Notes: a model not told the origin generated them from the sequence alone. DNA of 64,000 bases from a bacterium A37T11 (GCA_900109895.1 FOBR01000022.1:38934-102933), one strand, 5' to 3'; shown: positions 37,507 through 45,765, counted from the first letter of the stretch. A program made the numbers and translations.

Positions 37507-38214
37507 ATGAAATATAAACGCATCCTGTTAAAGTTAAGCGGCGAAGCCCTGATGGGCAATCAGCATTACGGTATTGATATTGACCGGGTTTCTCAGTACG
37601 CACAAGATATAAAGGCTGTTCACAGTAAGGGAATAGAAGTTGCTATTGTCATAGGCGGCGGCAATATTTACCGAGGATTAAGTGCAGAAAAGGCCGGTAT
37701 GGACCGGGTGCAAGCAGATTATATGGGTATGCTGGCCACTGTCATCAATAGTATGGCCTTGCAGGATGCGCTTGAGAAGGCCGGAATGAAAACACGCTTG
37801 CTCACAGCCATCAAAATGGAGCAAATATGCGAACCCTTCATCCGCAGGCGGGCTGTAAGGCATTTAGAAAAAGGGCGGGTCGTGATCTTTGGTGCTGGTA
37901 CAGGCAACCCCTATTTTACCACCGATACCGCCGCTTCACTACGAGCAATAGAAATCAATGCAGATGTAGTCCTTAAAGGGACCCGCGTCGATGGCATTTA
38001 TACCGCAGACCCTTTAAAAGACCAAACAGCCACAAAATTTGATGAAATCACTTTTCAGGAAGTATATGACCGGGGCCTCAGTGTAATGGACATGACAGCA
38101 TTTACGCTCTGTCAGGAAAACAAACTGCCTATTATTGTATTTGATATGAATAAACCAGGTAATTTCAAACGACTTGCAGACGGCGAAAAGATCGGCACCC
38201 TGGTAAGGAACTAA
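37507..38214 (+). CDS. pyrH: UMP kinase
   Basis: 235-aa amino-acid-kinase-fold enzyme that phosphorylates UMP to UDP. N-terminal [15 protein letters not shown], glycine-rich [29 protein letters not shown], and the ATP site [18 protein letters not shown] are diagnostic. The ATG at 37507 sits right after the -7 element; a TTG reading at 37471 would overlap the -33 box. It is followed by frr after 19 bp, a widely conserved pair. Confidence 0.95.
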   Translation: MKYKRILLKLSGEALMGNQHYGIDIDRVSQYAQDIKAVHSKGIEVAIVIGGGNIYRGLSAEKAGMDRVQADYMGMLATVINSMALQDALEKAGMKTRLLTAIKMEQICEPFIRRRAVRHLEKGRVVIFGAGTGNPYFTTDTAASLRAIEINADVVLKGTRVDGIYTADPLKDQTATKFDEITFQEVYDRGLSVMDMTAFTLCQENKLPIIVFDMNKPGNFKRLADGEKIGTLVRN

Positions 38215-38233
38215 CATTTTTAATAGATATTAT

Positions 38234-38797
38234 ATGAACGATCTCATATCACTCCAATTGGAAGATGCCGCTGAGCAGATGGAAAAAGCCATTACCCGTA
38301 CGGATGCAGATCTCACCAAAATCAGGGCAGGAAAGGCTAACCCATCAATGCTTGACAGTATTTTCGTAGATTATTACGGCGCATCCACCCCCTTATCGCA
38401 AGTAGCCAACATCAATACTCCTGATGCACGCTCGTTAGTGGTACAACCTTGGGAAAAAAACATGTTAGGAACCATCGAAAAAGCGATCATCGATTCGAAC
38501 ATCGGTTTAAATCCACAAAATGACGGCAACATCATCCGTTTAGCGATCCCCCCATTAACCGAAGAACGGAGGCGCGATCTGGCCAAAAGAGTAAAAGAAG
38601 AAGCTGAAAAAGGACGTATAGCGGTGCGCAACATTCGCAAGGAAGCCAATGACGCTATTAAAAAGCTGAAACCAGACGGCGTCTCAGAAGATGAGATCAA
38701 AGATGGGGAAGCGGAAGTGCAGAAACTAACCGATGCTTATATTATCAAAGTAGATAAACTGGCTGAAGCCAAAGAAAAAGACATTATGACCGTTTAA
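38234..38797 (+). CDS. frr: Ribosome recycling factor
   Basis: 187-aa factor that with EF-G splits post-termination ribosomes. The sequence shows the three-helix bundle and beta domain: ADLTKIRAGKANPSMLDSI, VDYYGASTPLSQVANI, ARSLVVQPWEKNMLGTIEKA and LTEERRRDLAKRVKEEAEKG. Located between pyrH and the ribosomal operon promoter. Confidence 0.96.
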   Translation: MNDLISLQLEDAAEQMEKAITRTDADLTKIRAGKANPSMLDSIFVDYYGASTPLSQVANINTPDARSLVVQPWEKNMLGTIEKAIIDSNIGLNPQNDGNIIRLAIPPLTEERRRDLAKRVKEEAEKGRIAVRNIRKEANDAIKKLKPDGVSEDEIKDGEAEVQKLTDAYIIKVDKLAEAKEKDIMTV

Positions 38798-38853
38798 CAA
38801 CTGCATTTTTATTTTTTTCCGAGATAGGCTTTTTTATTTCAAAAACTTATCCC

Positions 38854-38915
38854 TACCTTTGCAGTCCTTTTGAATAAAGGACTTTTTTTATTATTATCAT
38901 TTCAAAATTAAGCAA
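38854..38915 (+). promoter_or_regulatory. rplM promoter and 5' leader with terminator-like hairpin
   Basis: -7 element TACCTTTG at 38854-38861 is followed after one base by AGTCCTTT-tgaat-AAAGGACT (38863-38883) and a run of seven T. The hairpin would lie at the extreme 5' end of the rplM-rpsI-rpsB-tsf message, 33 nt before the GTG start. It looks like a terminator but sits where transcription begins; it may be a ribosomal-protein leader or a message-stabilising stem. Confidence 0.55.
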
Positions 38916-39359
38916 GTGAATACGTTAAGTTACAAAACTGTCTCTGCCAACAAGAAGACCGTTAACAAGGAATGGATCGTTGTTGACGCAGAAGGCGAGA
39001 TCCTGGGGCGCTTGTCATCTCAGATCGCGAAAGTGATCAGGGGGAAACACAAGCCATCGTTCACCCCACACGTAGACTGCGGCGACAACGTGATCGTTAT
39101 CAATGCAGACAAGGTGAAGCTGACTGGCAACAAGCTCAGCGAAAAAGAATACGTAAGCTATACCGGCTATCCCGGAGGCCAGCGGTTTATTTCTCCGAAA
39201 GAATTATTGGCTAAACATCCAACCCGCATTGTAGAAAAGGCGGTTAGGGGGATGCTTCCAAAAAACCGTTTGGGGCGCGCCTTATTTAAGAACCTGTATG
39301 TATATGCCGGCAACGAGCATCCGCACGCAGCGCAGAGTCCAAAAACTGTTAAATTCTAA
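38916..39359 (+). CDS. rplM: 50S ribosomal protein L13
   Basis: 147-aa L13 (uL13), an early-assembly large-subunit protein. Contains KEWIVVDAEGEILGRLSSQI, GKHKPSFTPHVDCGDNVIVI and VRGMLPKNRLGR. The start is GTG at 38916, giving the normal N-terminus. First gene of rplM-rpsI-rpsB-tsf. Confidence 0.97.
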   Translation: MNTLSYKTVSANKKTVNKEWIVVDAEGEILGRLSSQIAKVIRGKHKPSFTPHVDCGDNVIVINADKVKLTGNKLSEKEYVSYTGYPGGQRFISPKELLAKHPTRIVEKAVRGMLPKNRLGRALFKNLYVYAGNEHPHAAQSPKTVKF

Positions 39360-39364
39360 GGAGA
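39358..39364 (+). promoter_or_regulatory. Strong Shine-Dalgarno before rpsI
   Basis: AAGGAGA, 6 nt before the rpsI ATG and overlapping the rplM stop codon. Such sites are rare in this window. Confidence 0.7.
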
Positions 39365-39370
39365 ACCGAC

Positions 39371-39760
39371 ATGTCAACAATCACCAATACTTCAGGCAGA
39401 AGAAAAACAGCCATTGCCCGAATTTACCTGTCAGCAGGTAGCGGAGCCATCATAGTAAATGGCAAAGATTATAAAGTTTATTTCCCCACATTGCCTTTGC
39501 AATACATTGTGACGCAAAGTACAGAAGTTGCCGGTGCCACCGGAAACTATGATGTAAAAGTTAACGTTGCAGGCGGTGGAATCAAAGGCCAGGCAGAAGC
39601 TGTCAGGCTGGCGATCTCCAAAGCTTTAGTTGAGCTGAACCCAGAAGTGAAGCCAGCCCTGCGCGCCAAAGGTTTGGTAACACGTGATGACCGGATGGTT
39701 GAACGTAAAAAACCAGGACGCCGCAAAGCACGCCGGAAATTTCAATTTAGTAAACGTTAA
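39371..39760 (+). CDS. rpsI: 30S ribosomal protein S9
   Basis: 129-aa S9 (uS9). N-terminal NTSGRRKTAIARIYLSAGSG, GGGIKGQAEAVRLAISKAL and the basic C-terminal tail KKPGRRKARRKFQFSKR that reaches the P-site tRNA. Second gene of the operon, 11 bp after rplM. Confidence 0.97.
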   Translation: MSTITNTSGRRKTAIARIYLSAGSGAIIVNGKDYKVYFPTLPLQYIVTQSTEVAGATGNYDVKVNVAGGGIKGQAEAVRLAISKALVELNPEVKPALRAKGLVTRDDRMVERKKPGRRKARRKFQFSKR

Positions 39761-39766
39761 TTTTTT

Positions 39767-39775
39767 AAGGAGGAT
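39767..39775 (+). promoter_or_regulatory. Perfect Shine-Dalgarno before rpsB
   Basis: AAGGAGGAT, 6 nt before the rpsB ATG at 39782, a full match to the anti-Shine-Dalgarno sequence. Confidence 0.75.
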
Positions 39776-39781
39776 CAAAAC

Positions 39782-40654
39782 ATGGCAAGAACAACATATC
39801 AGGATTTACTGGATGCAGGTGTACACTTTGGCCACCTTACCCGTAAATGGGATCCGAAAATGTCTAAGTACATTTTCATGGAGCGCAACGGTATACACAT
39901 TATTGACTTAAATAAAACGCTGAGCAAGCTTGAAGAAGCCGCTTCAGCTATCAAACAAATCGTCAAATCAGGGCGTAAGGTATTATTTGTCGCTACCAAA
40001 AAGCAAGCAAAAGACATTGTTGCTGAACAAGCCAAAAATGTCAATATGCCTTTCGTTACCGAACGTTGGTTAGGCGGTATGCTCACTAACTTTTCCACCG
40101 TACGCAAGTCCATCAAAAAAATGTCGAATATCGACAAGATGACCAAGGACGGTACCTATGATGTATTATCTAAGAAGGAAAAACTAATGATACAGCGTGA
40201 GCGTATTAAATTGGAAACCTTGTTAGGGGGTATTGCTGACCTTAATCGGTTGCCAGCTGCATTATTCATCATAGATGTTAAAAAGGAACACATCGCAGTG
40301 AGCGAGGCCTTGAAATTGAACATACCGACCTTTGCAATGGTTGATACCAATTCAGATCCTACGCACATCGATTTTCCGATCCCTGCCAATGATGATGCCA
40401 CTAAATCAATCACCTTGATCACCAGTGTCATCACACAAGCGATCATCGATGGCTTAGAAGAACGCAAGCGCGATAAAGAAGACGAAGCTGAAAAAGAAGC
40501 TGCAGCTGCCAAAGCTAAAATAGACAATGGCCAAGAGGCCGATGCTGTTGAAGCAACCGGAGAAGCCCGTGCCGAAGGTGACGCAGGAAAACGTCCACGC
40601 AGGAATAAGGTAGAAGACGAAGCAACAGCTACCGAAGCAGAAGGAAAAGAATAA
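39782..40654 (+). CDS. rpsB: 30S ribosomal protein S2
   Basis: 290-aa S2 (uS2). Core marks: LLDAGVHFGHLTRKWDPKM, ATKKQAKDIVAEQAK, TERWLGGMLTNFSTVRKSI and PTFAMVDTNSDPTHIDFPIP. The usual S2 ends near residue 235; here a ~55-residue Ala/Glu/Lys-rich tail (EKEAAAAKAKIDNGQEADA ... ATEAEGKE) follows, likely disordered. Such tails are common but variable in the phylum. tsf follows after 18 bp. Confidence 0.97.
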   Translation: MARTTYQDLLDAGVHFGHLTRKWDPKMSKYIFMERNGIHIIDLNKTLSKLEEAASAIKQIVKSGRKVLFVATKKQAKDIVAEQAKNVNMPFVTERWLGGMLTNFSTVRKSIKKMSNIDKMTKDGTYDVLSKKEKLMIQRERIKLETLLGGIADLNRLPAALFIIDVKKEHIAVSEALKLNIPTFAMVDTNSDPTHIDFPIPANDDATKSITLITSVITQAIIDGLEERKRDKEDEAEKEAAAAKAKIDNGQEADAVEATGEARAEGDAGKRPRRNKVEDEATATEAEGKE

Positions 40655-40672
40655 ATAAAAAAAAGAAATAAC

Positions 40673-41512
40673 ATGTCTACAGTACAAATTTCTGCATCAG
40701 ACGTCAATAAATTACGCCAGCAAACCGGTGCCGGTATGATGGATTGTAAAAAAGCATTGGTTGAAGCCAATGGTGACTTTGAAGCAGCTATAGATTACCT
40801 ACGTAAAAAAGGCGCTAAAGTAGCCGCCAGCCGCCAGGACCGTGACTCCAATGAAGGGGTGGTCATTGCTAAAACAACGGATGATGGCAAGCGTGGGGTG
40901 GTCATTGAACTTAATTGCGAAACGGACTTTGTAGCCAAAAACGCAGACTTTATAGCATTCGCTGAAAATGTGGCGAATGTCGCTATAGCATCCTCTCCCA
41001 CTACTTTGGAAGATTTGAAAGCCCTTGAAATAGGTGGTACAAAAATTTCAGACCTGTTGCTTGACCAGACTGGCAAGATCGGAGAGAAGATCGACGTTTC
41101 TAAATACGAAGTGATTACGGCGGATAAGGTTATCGCTTACATCCATGGCAATTACCGCCTGGGCGTATTGGTAGGTCTGAGCGCAGATGTAGCCGGTGCA
41201 GATGAAGCCGGTAAAGATGTAGCGATGCAAATCGCTGCCATGAGTCCAGTTGCCATCGATAAAGACGGTGTAGATGCCCGTACAATCGAACGTGAATTGG
41301 AAATTGCCAAAGAGCAGATCCGCGCAGAAGGCAAGCCTGATGATATGGTAGAAAAGATTGCCGCAGGCAAACTGAATAAATTCTACAAAGATTCAACCTT
41401 GTTGAATCAGGAATTTGTAAAAGACGCTTCAAAGAGTGTTGGTCAGTTTCTGAATAGCGTATCCAAGGGTTTGACCGTTACAGCATTCAAGCGCGTACAA
41501 CTCGGTGCTTAA
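40673..41512 (+). CDS. tsf: Elongation factor Ts
   Basis: 279-aa nucleotide exchange factor for EF-Tu. N-terminal UBA-like domain VNKLRQQTGAGMMDCKKALV, the signature VIELNCETDFVAKNADF and HGNYRLGVLVGLS in the core domain, and a C-terminal helix KSVGQFLNSVSKGLTV. Last gene of the ribosomal operon, with a 12-bp-stem terminator downstream. Confidence 0.97.
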   Translation: MSTVQISASDVNKLRQQTGAGMMDCKKALVEANGDFEAAIDYLRKKGAKVAASRQDRDSNEGVVIAKTTDDGKRGVVIELNCETDFVAKNADFIAFAENVANVAIASSPTTLEDLKALEIGGTKISDLLLDQTGKIGEKIDVSKYEVITADKVIAYIHGNYRLGVLVGLSADVAGADEAGKDVAMQIAAMSPVAIDKDGVDARTIERELEIAKEQIRAEGKPDDMVEKIAAGKLNKFYKDSTLLNQEFVKDASKSVGQFLNSVSKGLTVTAFKRVQLGA

Positions 41513-41544
41513 GAAATACTAAGCCCAACAAATTTACTTTATAC

Positions 41545-41574
41545 TAGCCAATTAGCCCACCAGCTAATTGGCTA
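41545..41574. terminator. Bidirectional terminator between tsf and comM
   Basis: Perfect 12-bp inverted repeat TAGCCAATTAGC / GCTAATTGGCTA with loop ccacca, followed by ATTTATTTTC. It can serve both convergent operons. Confidence 0.8.
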
Positions 41575-41583
41575 ATTTATTTT

Positions 41584-43122
41584 CTAACCAGCCCAACCTT
41601 CCCTGTCCAAACTACGGTATTGTATCGCCTCTGCCAGATGTGCCGTGTTGATATGTGCTTCCCCATCCAGGTCAGCAATGGTTCGGGCTACTTTTAAAAT
41701 CCGGTCATAGGCCCTGGCAGAAAGATCCAGGCGTTCCATGGCCATCTTGAGCAGTGACTGGGCCGCCTCATCGATCCGGCAGATTTCGCGTACTTCCTTG
41801 GGGCCCATCTGTGCATTATTATAGACCTTATCCATGGTTCGGAAACGTTCATCCTGTACCTTTCGGGCTGCAATCACCCGTTTCCTGACATCCGCGCTGC
41901 TTTCGGCGCGTTGAGCTGACGACAGGGCATTAAATTCGACGGGTGTAACCTCCACATGCAGGTCAATACGGTCTAATAAAGGACCTGAAATCTTGCTGAG
42001 GTATTTTTGCACCACACCAGAGGTGCAGATACACTCCCTATCCGGATGATTGTGATAGCCGCAGGGGCAGGGGTTCATCGAGGCAATGAGCATAAACCCG
42101 GCAGGATAATCGACGCTAAACCGTGCACGCGAAATACTGACAAGCCTTTCTTCCAGTGGTTGTCGCATAACCTCCAGTACCGATCGCTTAAATTCAGGCA
42201 ACTCATCGAGGAATAAAACCCCATGATGGGCCAGCGAAATTTCTCCCGGCTGCGGGTTGGCGCCTCCACCCACCAGCGCTACATCGCTTATGGTATGATG
42301 TGGTGCACGAAATGGTCTAACGGTCATCAGCGAATCAGCTGCGGCGAGTTTTCCCGCCACCGAATGAATTTTAGTGGTTTCTAAGGATTCGGAGATACTT
42401 AAAGGTGGTAAAATAGTAGGCAAGCGTTTTGCCAGCATCGTTTTACCAGAACCCGGCGGGCCAATTAAGATGACATTATGCCCGCCTGCTGCTGCAATTT
42501 CAAGTGCCCTCTTAATATTTTGCTGCCCTTTTACATCCGCAAAATCAATATCGTAATTATTAATATGGTTTAGGAACTCCTGTTCTACATCGACAAGGGT
42601 CGTTGACAAATCACGTTGCCCGTTCAGAAAATCGACAACCTCCTTTAAGTTTTCTACCCCGTAAACGGCTAAACCGCTAACGATGGCCGCTTCGCGGGCA
42701 TTGGCCTTCGGAAGAATAAGACCTTTATAATGCTCCTGACCAGCTTGTGAAGCAATTGGCAAAGCACCTTTAATGGGCAGAACGCTTCCATCCAGCGAAA
42801 GCTCACCCAAAATCAGGTATTGATCAAGACGGTCCGTGTTCAATTGTCCGGATGCGGCCAGAATAGCTATGGCAATCGCCAGGTCATAACCCGAGCCTTC
42901 TTTCCGGATGTCAGCGGGTGCCAGATTAACCACGATCTTTTGCCGGGGCATACGGAAGCCGGAACTTTGAATAGCACTTTCAATGCGTTTTAGGCTCTCT
43001 TTTACCGCATTATCCGGCAGGCCTACCATAAAATATTTGGTGCCCGTCGAAATATTAACCTCAATAGTGATGGTGGTGGCGGTTATACCATATACCGCGC
43101 TTCCATAAGTTTTTACCAGCAT
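41584..43122 (-). CDS. comM: YifB/ComM-family Mg-chelatase-like AAA+ ATPase
   Basis: 512-aa hexameric helicase-type ATPase, related to ComM, which promotes branch migration during natural transformation. The N-terminal domain (~1-170) has the ribosomal S5-like fold; Walker A is VILIGPPGSGKTMLAKRLP, Walker B LFLDELPEFKRSVLEVM, and a cysteine-rich insertion MNPCPCGYHNHPDRECICT may bind zinc. The C-terminal part matches the Mg-chelatase domain (LSARAYDRILKVARTIADL). It is the second gene after ffh, 15 bp apart. Its role outside transformation is unclear. Confidence 0.92.
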   Translation of the reverse strand: MLVKTYGSAVYGITATTITIEVNISTGTKYFMVGLPDNAVKESLKRIESAIQSSGFRMPRQKIVVNLAPADIRKEGSGYDLAIAIAILAASGQLNTDRLDQYLILGELSLDGSVLPIKGALPIASQAGQEHYKGLILPKANAREAAIVSGLAVYGVENLKEVVDFLNGQRDLSTTLVDVEQEFLNHINNYDIDFADVKGQQNIKRALEIAAAGGHNVILIGPPGSGKTMLAKRLPTILPPLSISESLETTKIHSVAGKLAAADSLMTVRPFRAPHHTISDVALVGGGANPQPGEISLAHHGVLFLDELPEFKRSVLEVMRQPLEERLVSISRARFSVDYPAGFMLIASMNPCPCGYHNHPDRECICTSGVVQKYLSKISGPLLDRIDLHVEVTPVEFNALSSAQRAESSADVRKRVIAARKVQDERFRTMDKVYNNAQMGPKEVREICRIDEAAQSLLKMAMERLDLSARAYDRILKVARTIADLDGEAHINTAHLAEAIQYRSLDREGWAG

Positions 43123-43137
43123 AGGCAGCTCTGGTTT

Positions 43138-44469
43138 TTAACGCGTCCGCGGCATGTTGCGCATCAACTTCGTCATGGAGGCGGGGTTTGAAAACTGTTT
43201 CATCATTTTGCGCATGTCGTTAAACTGCTTCATGAGCTTATTTACTTCCAGCAAATCCGTACCAGAACCTTTAGCAATACGTGCGCGGCGCTTCTGATCA
43301 ATGGCATCAGGATTTTCACGTTCAAAAGGGGTCATTGAATTAATTATTGCTTCAATGGGTTTGAAGGCATTATCATCAATGTCGGCATCCTTAATCGCTT
43401 TGCCTACGCCCGGTATCATGCCCATCAAATCCTTCATGTTCCCCATTTTCTTGATCTGCTGTATCTGGCTTTTGAAGTCGTTGAAGTCAAATTTGTTCTT
43501 TCTGATCTTTTTTTGCAGTTCAGCAGCTTCCTTTTCATCAAATTGCTGTTGGGCCCGTTCTACCAACGAAACCACATCGCCCATACCCAGTATGCGCGAA
43601 GCCATCCGGTCGGGATAGAAAACATCCAGTGCCTCCATTTTTTCGCCCGTCCCAATAAATTTAATGGGTTTATTCACGACCGATTTAATAGAAAGTGCCG
43701 CCCCACCGCGTGTATCACCATCCAGCTTGGTCAAAACAACGCCTGTAAAATCAAGACGGTCATTAAAAGTCTGGGCTGTATTCACGGCATCCTGCCCGGT
43801 CATGGAATCGACCACGAAAAGTATTTCATGAGGATGGGTGGCATCCTTCACGGCCGATATTTCATTCATCAGCGCCTCATCAATGGCCAATCGACCGGCC
43901 GTATCCACAATGACCACATTCTGGCCATTCTTTTTCGCTTCGGCAATACCTTCTTGGGCAATGCCAATGGGATCTTTAGAAGCTATATTGGCATATACCG
44001 GCACACCCACCTGCGTACCCAGCACCTGTAGCTGGTCAACTGCTGCGGGCCGGTACACATCGCCGGCAACCAGTAAGGGCCTTTTTCCCTTCTTCTCTTT
44101 CAGAAATTTGGCCAGCTTTCCCGAAAAAGTTGTTTTACCGGCACCGTTCAACCCCGCTATCAGGATCACCGTCGGGTTTTGGGATATATTCAATTCCGTT
44201 GCCTCCCCGCCCATAAGGCTGGTCAGCTCATCGTTCATGATCTTAGTTAGCAGTTGGCCGGGGGAGATACTGGTTAGCACATTCTGTCCCAGCGCCTTTT
44301 GCTTTACATCATCTGTAAAGGTTTTGGCTGTCTTATAGTTTACGTCAGCATCTAAAAGCGCTTTGCGGATCTCTTTCATGGTTTCTGCCACGTTGATCTC
44401 CGTAATATTGCCCTGTCCTTTTAAAACCTTAAAAGCCCGGTCTAACTTATCCTGTAAATTCTCAAACAT
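43138..44469 (-). CDS. ffh: Signal recognition particle protein
   Basis: 443-aa SRP GTPase that targets membrane proteins to FtsY and SecYEG. N domain starts MFENLQDKLDRAFKVLKGQG; G domain has LIAGLNGAGKTTFSGKL, GDVYRPAAVDQL, VDTAGRLAIDE and TKLDGDTRGGAALSI; the methionine-rich M domain includes KKMGNMKDLMGMIPGVG and ends MTKLMRNMPRTR. I set the start at 44469: the frame is open upstream to 44682, but that extension crosses the promoter and lacks family similarity. Confidence 0.95.
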   Translation of the reverse strand: MFENLQDKLDRAFKVLKGQGNITEINVAETMKEIRKALLDADVNYKTAKTFTDDVKQKALGQNVLTSISPGQLLTKIMNDELTSLMGGEATELNISQNPTVILIAGLNGAGKTTFSGKLAKFLKEKKGKRPLLVAGDVYRPAAVDQLQVLGTQVGVPVYANIASKDPIGIAQEGIAEAKKNGQNVVIVDTAGRLAIDEALMNEISAVKDATHPHEILFVVDSMTGQDAVNTAQTFNDRLDFTGVVLTKLDGDTRGGAALSIKSVVNKPIKFIGTGEKMEALDVFYPDRMASRILGMGDVVSLVERAQQQFDEKEAAELQKKIRKNKFDFNDFKSQIQQIKKMGNMKDLMGMIPGVGKAIKDADIDDNAFKPIEAIINSMTPFERENPDAIDQKRRARIAKGSGTDLLEVNKLMKQFNDMRKMMKQFSNPASMTKLMRNMPRTR

Positions 44470-44496
44470 ACTATTATGTGTTACCTTTTCGGAAGG

Positions 44497-44504
44497 CAAA
44501 TGTA
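44497..44504 (-). promoter_or_regulatory. Promoter -7 element for ffh-comM
   Basis: Minus-strand TACATTTG, 27 nt upstream of the ffh ATG. Confidence 0.5.
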
Positions 44505-44576
44505 CTAAATTGTGCTGAAAGCCTGAAACGTAAAATGTTATGTTGCCAAATTGAACAAAATAAAATAAGAAAAAAA

Positions 44577-44610
44577 TTTGAAAATTATTATGAACAAATT
44601 TGTATATTTG
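44577..44610 (+). promoter_or_regulatory. Promoter of the arginine operon leader
   Basis: -33 TTTG at 44577-44580, 22-bp spacer, -7 TATATTTG at 44603-44610. The first enzyme gene starts at 44930, so the leader is about 310 nt. Confidence 0.6.
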
Positions 44611-44648
44611 CGCCCTGATCGTAAAAGGCGATCCATTAAGAGTATAAA

Positions 44649-44783
44649 ATGAACATAAGCAGTTATTACATCGCTTTTGCATCGTATCAGGCCCCTGTAA
44701 ACGGCCCGATGCCTGTTCACGAAAATGTGCCCCAACAAGGGCCTGTTCTTAATGTCCGACGACCCATGCTGCCCCGGGCTTGA
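44649..44783 (+). CDS. Putative 44-aa leader peptide of the arginine operon
   Basis: ORF of 44 codons inside the long leader, with ATG at 44649 and TGA at 44781. The end reads NVRRPMLPRA: three Arg codons (CGA CGA ... CGG) among the last nine, upstream of a strong hairpin. The middle is Pro/Gln/Val-rich. I recognise no family. In an attenuation model the ribosome would stall at the Arg codons when charged tRNA is short. Alternatively the sequence is chiefly a structured RNA and the ORF is fortuitous. No Shine-Dalgarno is visible, as usual here. Confidence 0.4.
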   Translation: MNISSYYIAFASYQAPVNGPMPVHENVPQQGPVLNVRRPMLPRA

Positions 44784-44797
44784 TCAAAGGGGCAGGC
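44688..44797 (+). promoter_or_regulatory. Candidate attenuator with four competing arms
   Basis: GC-rich stretch in an AT-rich gap. CAGGCCC (44688-44694) pairs with GGGCCTG (44739-44745). Two CAGGC arms (44688, 44793) and two GCCTG arms (44711, 44741) can pair in mutually exclusive ways. CTGCCCC (44769-44775) pairs with GGGGCAG (44789-44795), overlapping the end of the leader ORF. A weaker hairpin AATACAG / CTGTATT follows at 44812-44841. No strong T run is present, so a Rho-independent terminator is not certain. Confidence 0.45.
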
Positions 44798-44929
44798 AAT
44801 ACCATCCTACAAATACAGTTTATTGGTCCTAGGGCTGTATTATTTAAATCACATTTTAATTAAATTTTATCAGATAGCAAACATCGGCACGATCACTGCT
44901 AGTTTGTTTTGTATTTGGGTCTAAAAAAG

Positions 44930-45619
44930 ATGAACACATCAGACTTTGTTGTCATTCCGGCAGCAGAAAAGCATATGGGATACGCAGAACAGATCTGCGA
45001 TGAAATGGCTGAATCAGCAAAAGCCCGTGGAACAGGTATTGCCCGCCGGAGCCCTGAATATGTAGCCACTAAAATGAAAGAAGGCAAAGCAGTTATTGCC
45101 TTACATAAGGATGGCACATGGGCAGGTTTTTGTTATATAGAAACCTGGAGCCATGGCGATTTCGTGGCCAATTCCGGCCTGATCGTTAATCCCGCCTTCC
45201 GGAAGTCAGGGTTGGCGAAAGCCATTAAAAAACGGGTTTTTGAGCTTTCAAGGGAGAAATATCCCAAAGCCAAGATCTTTGGCCTTACCACCGGCCTGGC
45301 AGTCATGAAAATCAATTCCGATCTGGGATACGAACCCGTGACCTATTCAGAACTTACGCAAGATGAAAATTTCTGGAAAGGTTGCCAAAGCTGTGTCAAT
45401 TACGATATCCTCACCATGAAGGAACGCAAAAATTGTATGTGTACCGCCATGCTTTGGGATCCGGTTGAAAAAGAACGGGAAATCCGGGAAAAAATCCAAC
45501 GCAAGGCCGAAGCCAAAGAGCGCCTTAAGCAGATTACCAAAAAATCATCCTTGCTCAAACGTATTGAAGCCAAACTCCGCAAGTCAACGCGAATGATCAC
45601 AGCTTTTAGTAAGTTGTAA
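44930..45619 (+). CDS. GNAT-family N-acyltransferase of the arginine operon
   Basis: 229-aa GNAT protein, probably the N-acylglutamate synthase (ArgA-type step, acetyl- or succinyl-CoA plus glutamate). The acyl-CoA-binding loop is NPAFRKSGLAKAIKKRVF (residues ~87-104). The C-terminal part has Cys152-x2-Cys155 and Cys169-x-Cys171 (GCQSCVNYD, KNCMCTAML), an unusual cluster that could bind a metal, then a basic helical tail. The ATG at 44930 is preferred over an upstream in-frame start at 44909. First enzyme gene of the operon; the exact reaction is inferred from context. Confidence 0.75.
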   Translation: MNTSDFVVIPAAEKHMGYAEQICDEMAESAKARGTGIARRSPEYVATKMKEGKAVIALHKDGTWAGFCYIETWSHGDFVANSGLIVNPAFRKSGLAKAIKKRVFELSREKYPKAKIFGLTTGLAVMKINSDLGYEPVTYSELTQDENFWKGCQSCVNYDILTMKERKNCMCTAMLWDPVEKEREIREKIQRKAEAKERLKQITKKSSLLKRIEAKLRKSTRMITAFSKL

Positions 45620-45645
45620 GTTTTACGTTAAATTATAAGTTTTAA

Positions 45646-45737
45646 CAGGCTATGCAAGCACTTAAAACGTATAACTTATATCGTATAACTAAAAATATAT
45701 AACTTAGCAGGCTGTGCACTTTACCTGTATAACTTAT
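45646..45737. repeat. Short AT-rich repeats between the GNAT gene and argG
   Basis: CAGGCTATGCAagCACTT... and CAGGCTGTGCACTTT..., each leading to GTATAACTTA, form an imperfect ~30-bp direct repeat (45646-45679 and 45708-45737). CGTATAACT recurs in between. Similar ACTTAAAACGTA(T/C)AACTTA sequences occur at 46953-46972 (inverted) and 58525-58557, so this is a dispersed intergenic family. Confidence 0.5.
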
Positions 45738-45765
45738 TACGTAATAACTCTATTTAATATAAATA

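Noticed and set aside
44470..44682. N-terminal extension of ffh in the same frame
   Set aside because: Crosses the ffh promoter, overlaps the divergent arginine promoter, and lacks SRP54 similarity; the real start is at 44469.
44603..44929. T-box or known riboswitch in the arginine leader
   Set aside because: No T-box sequence or recognisable aptamer core was found; T-boxes are not expected in this phylum.
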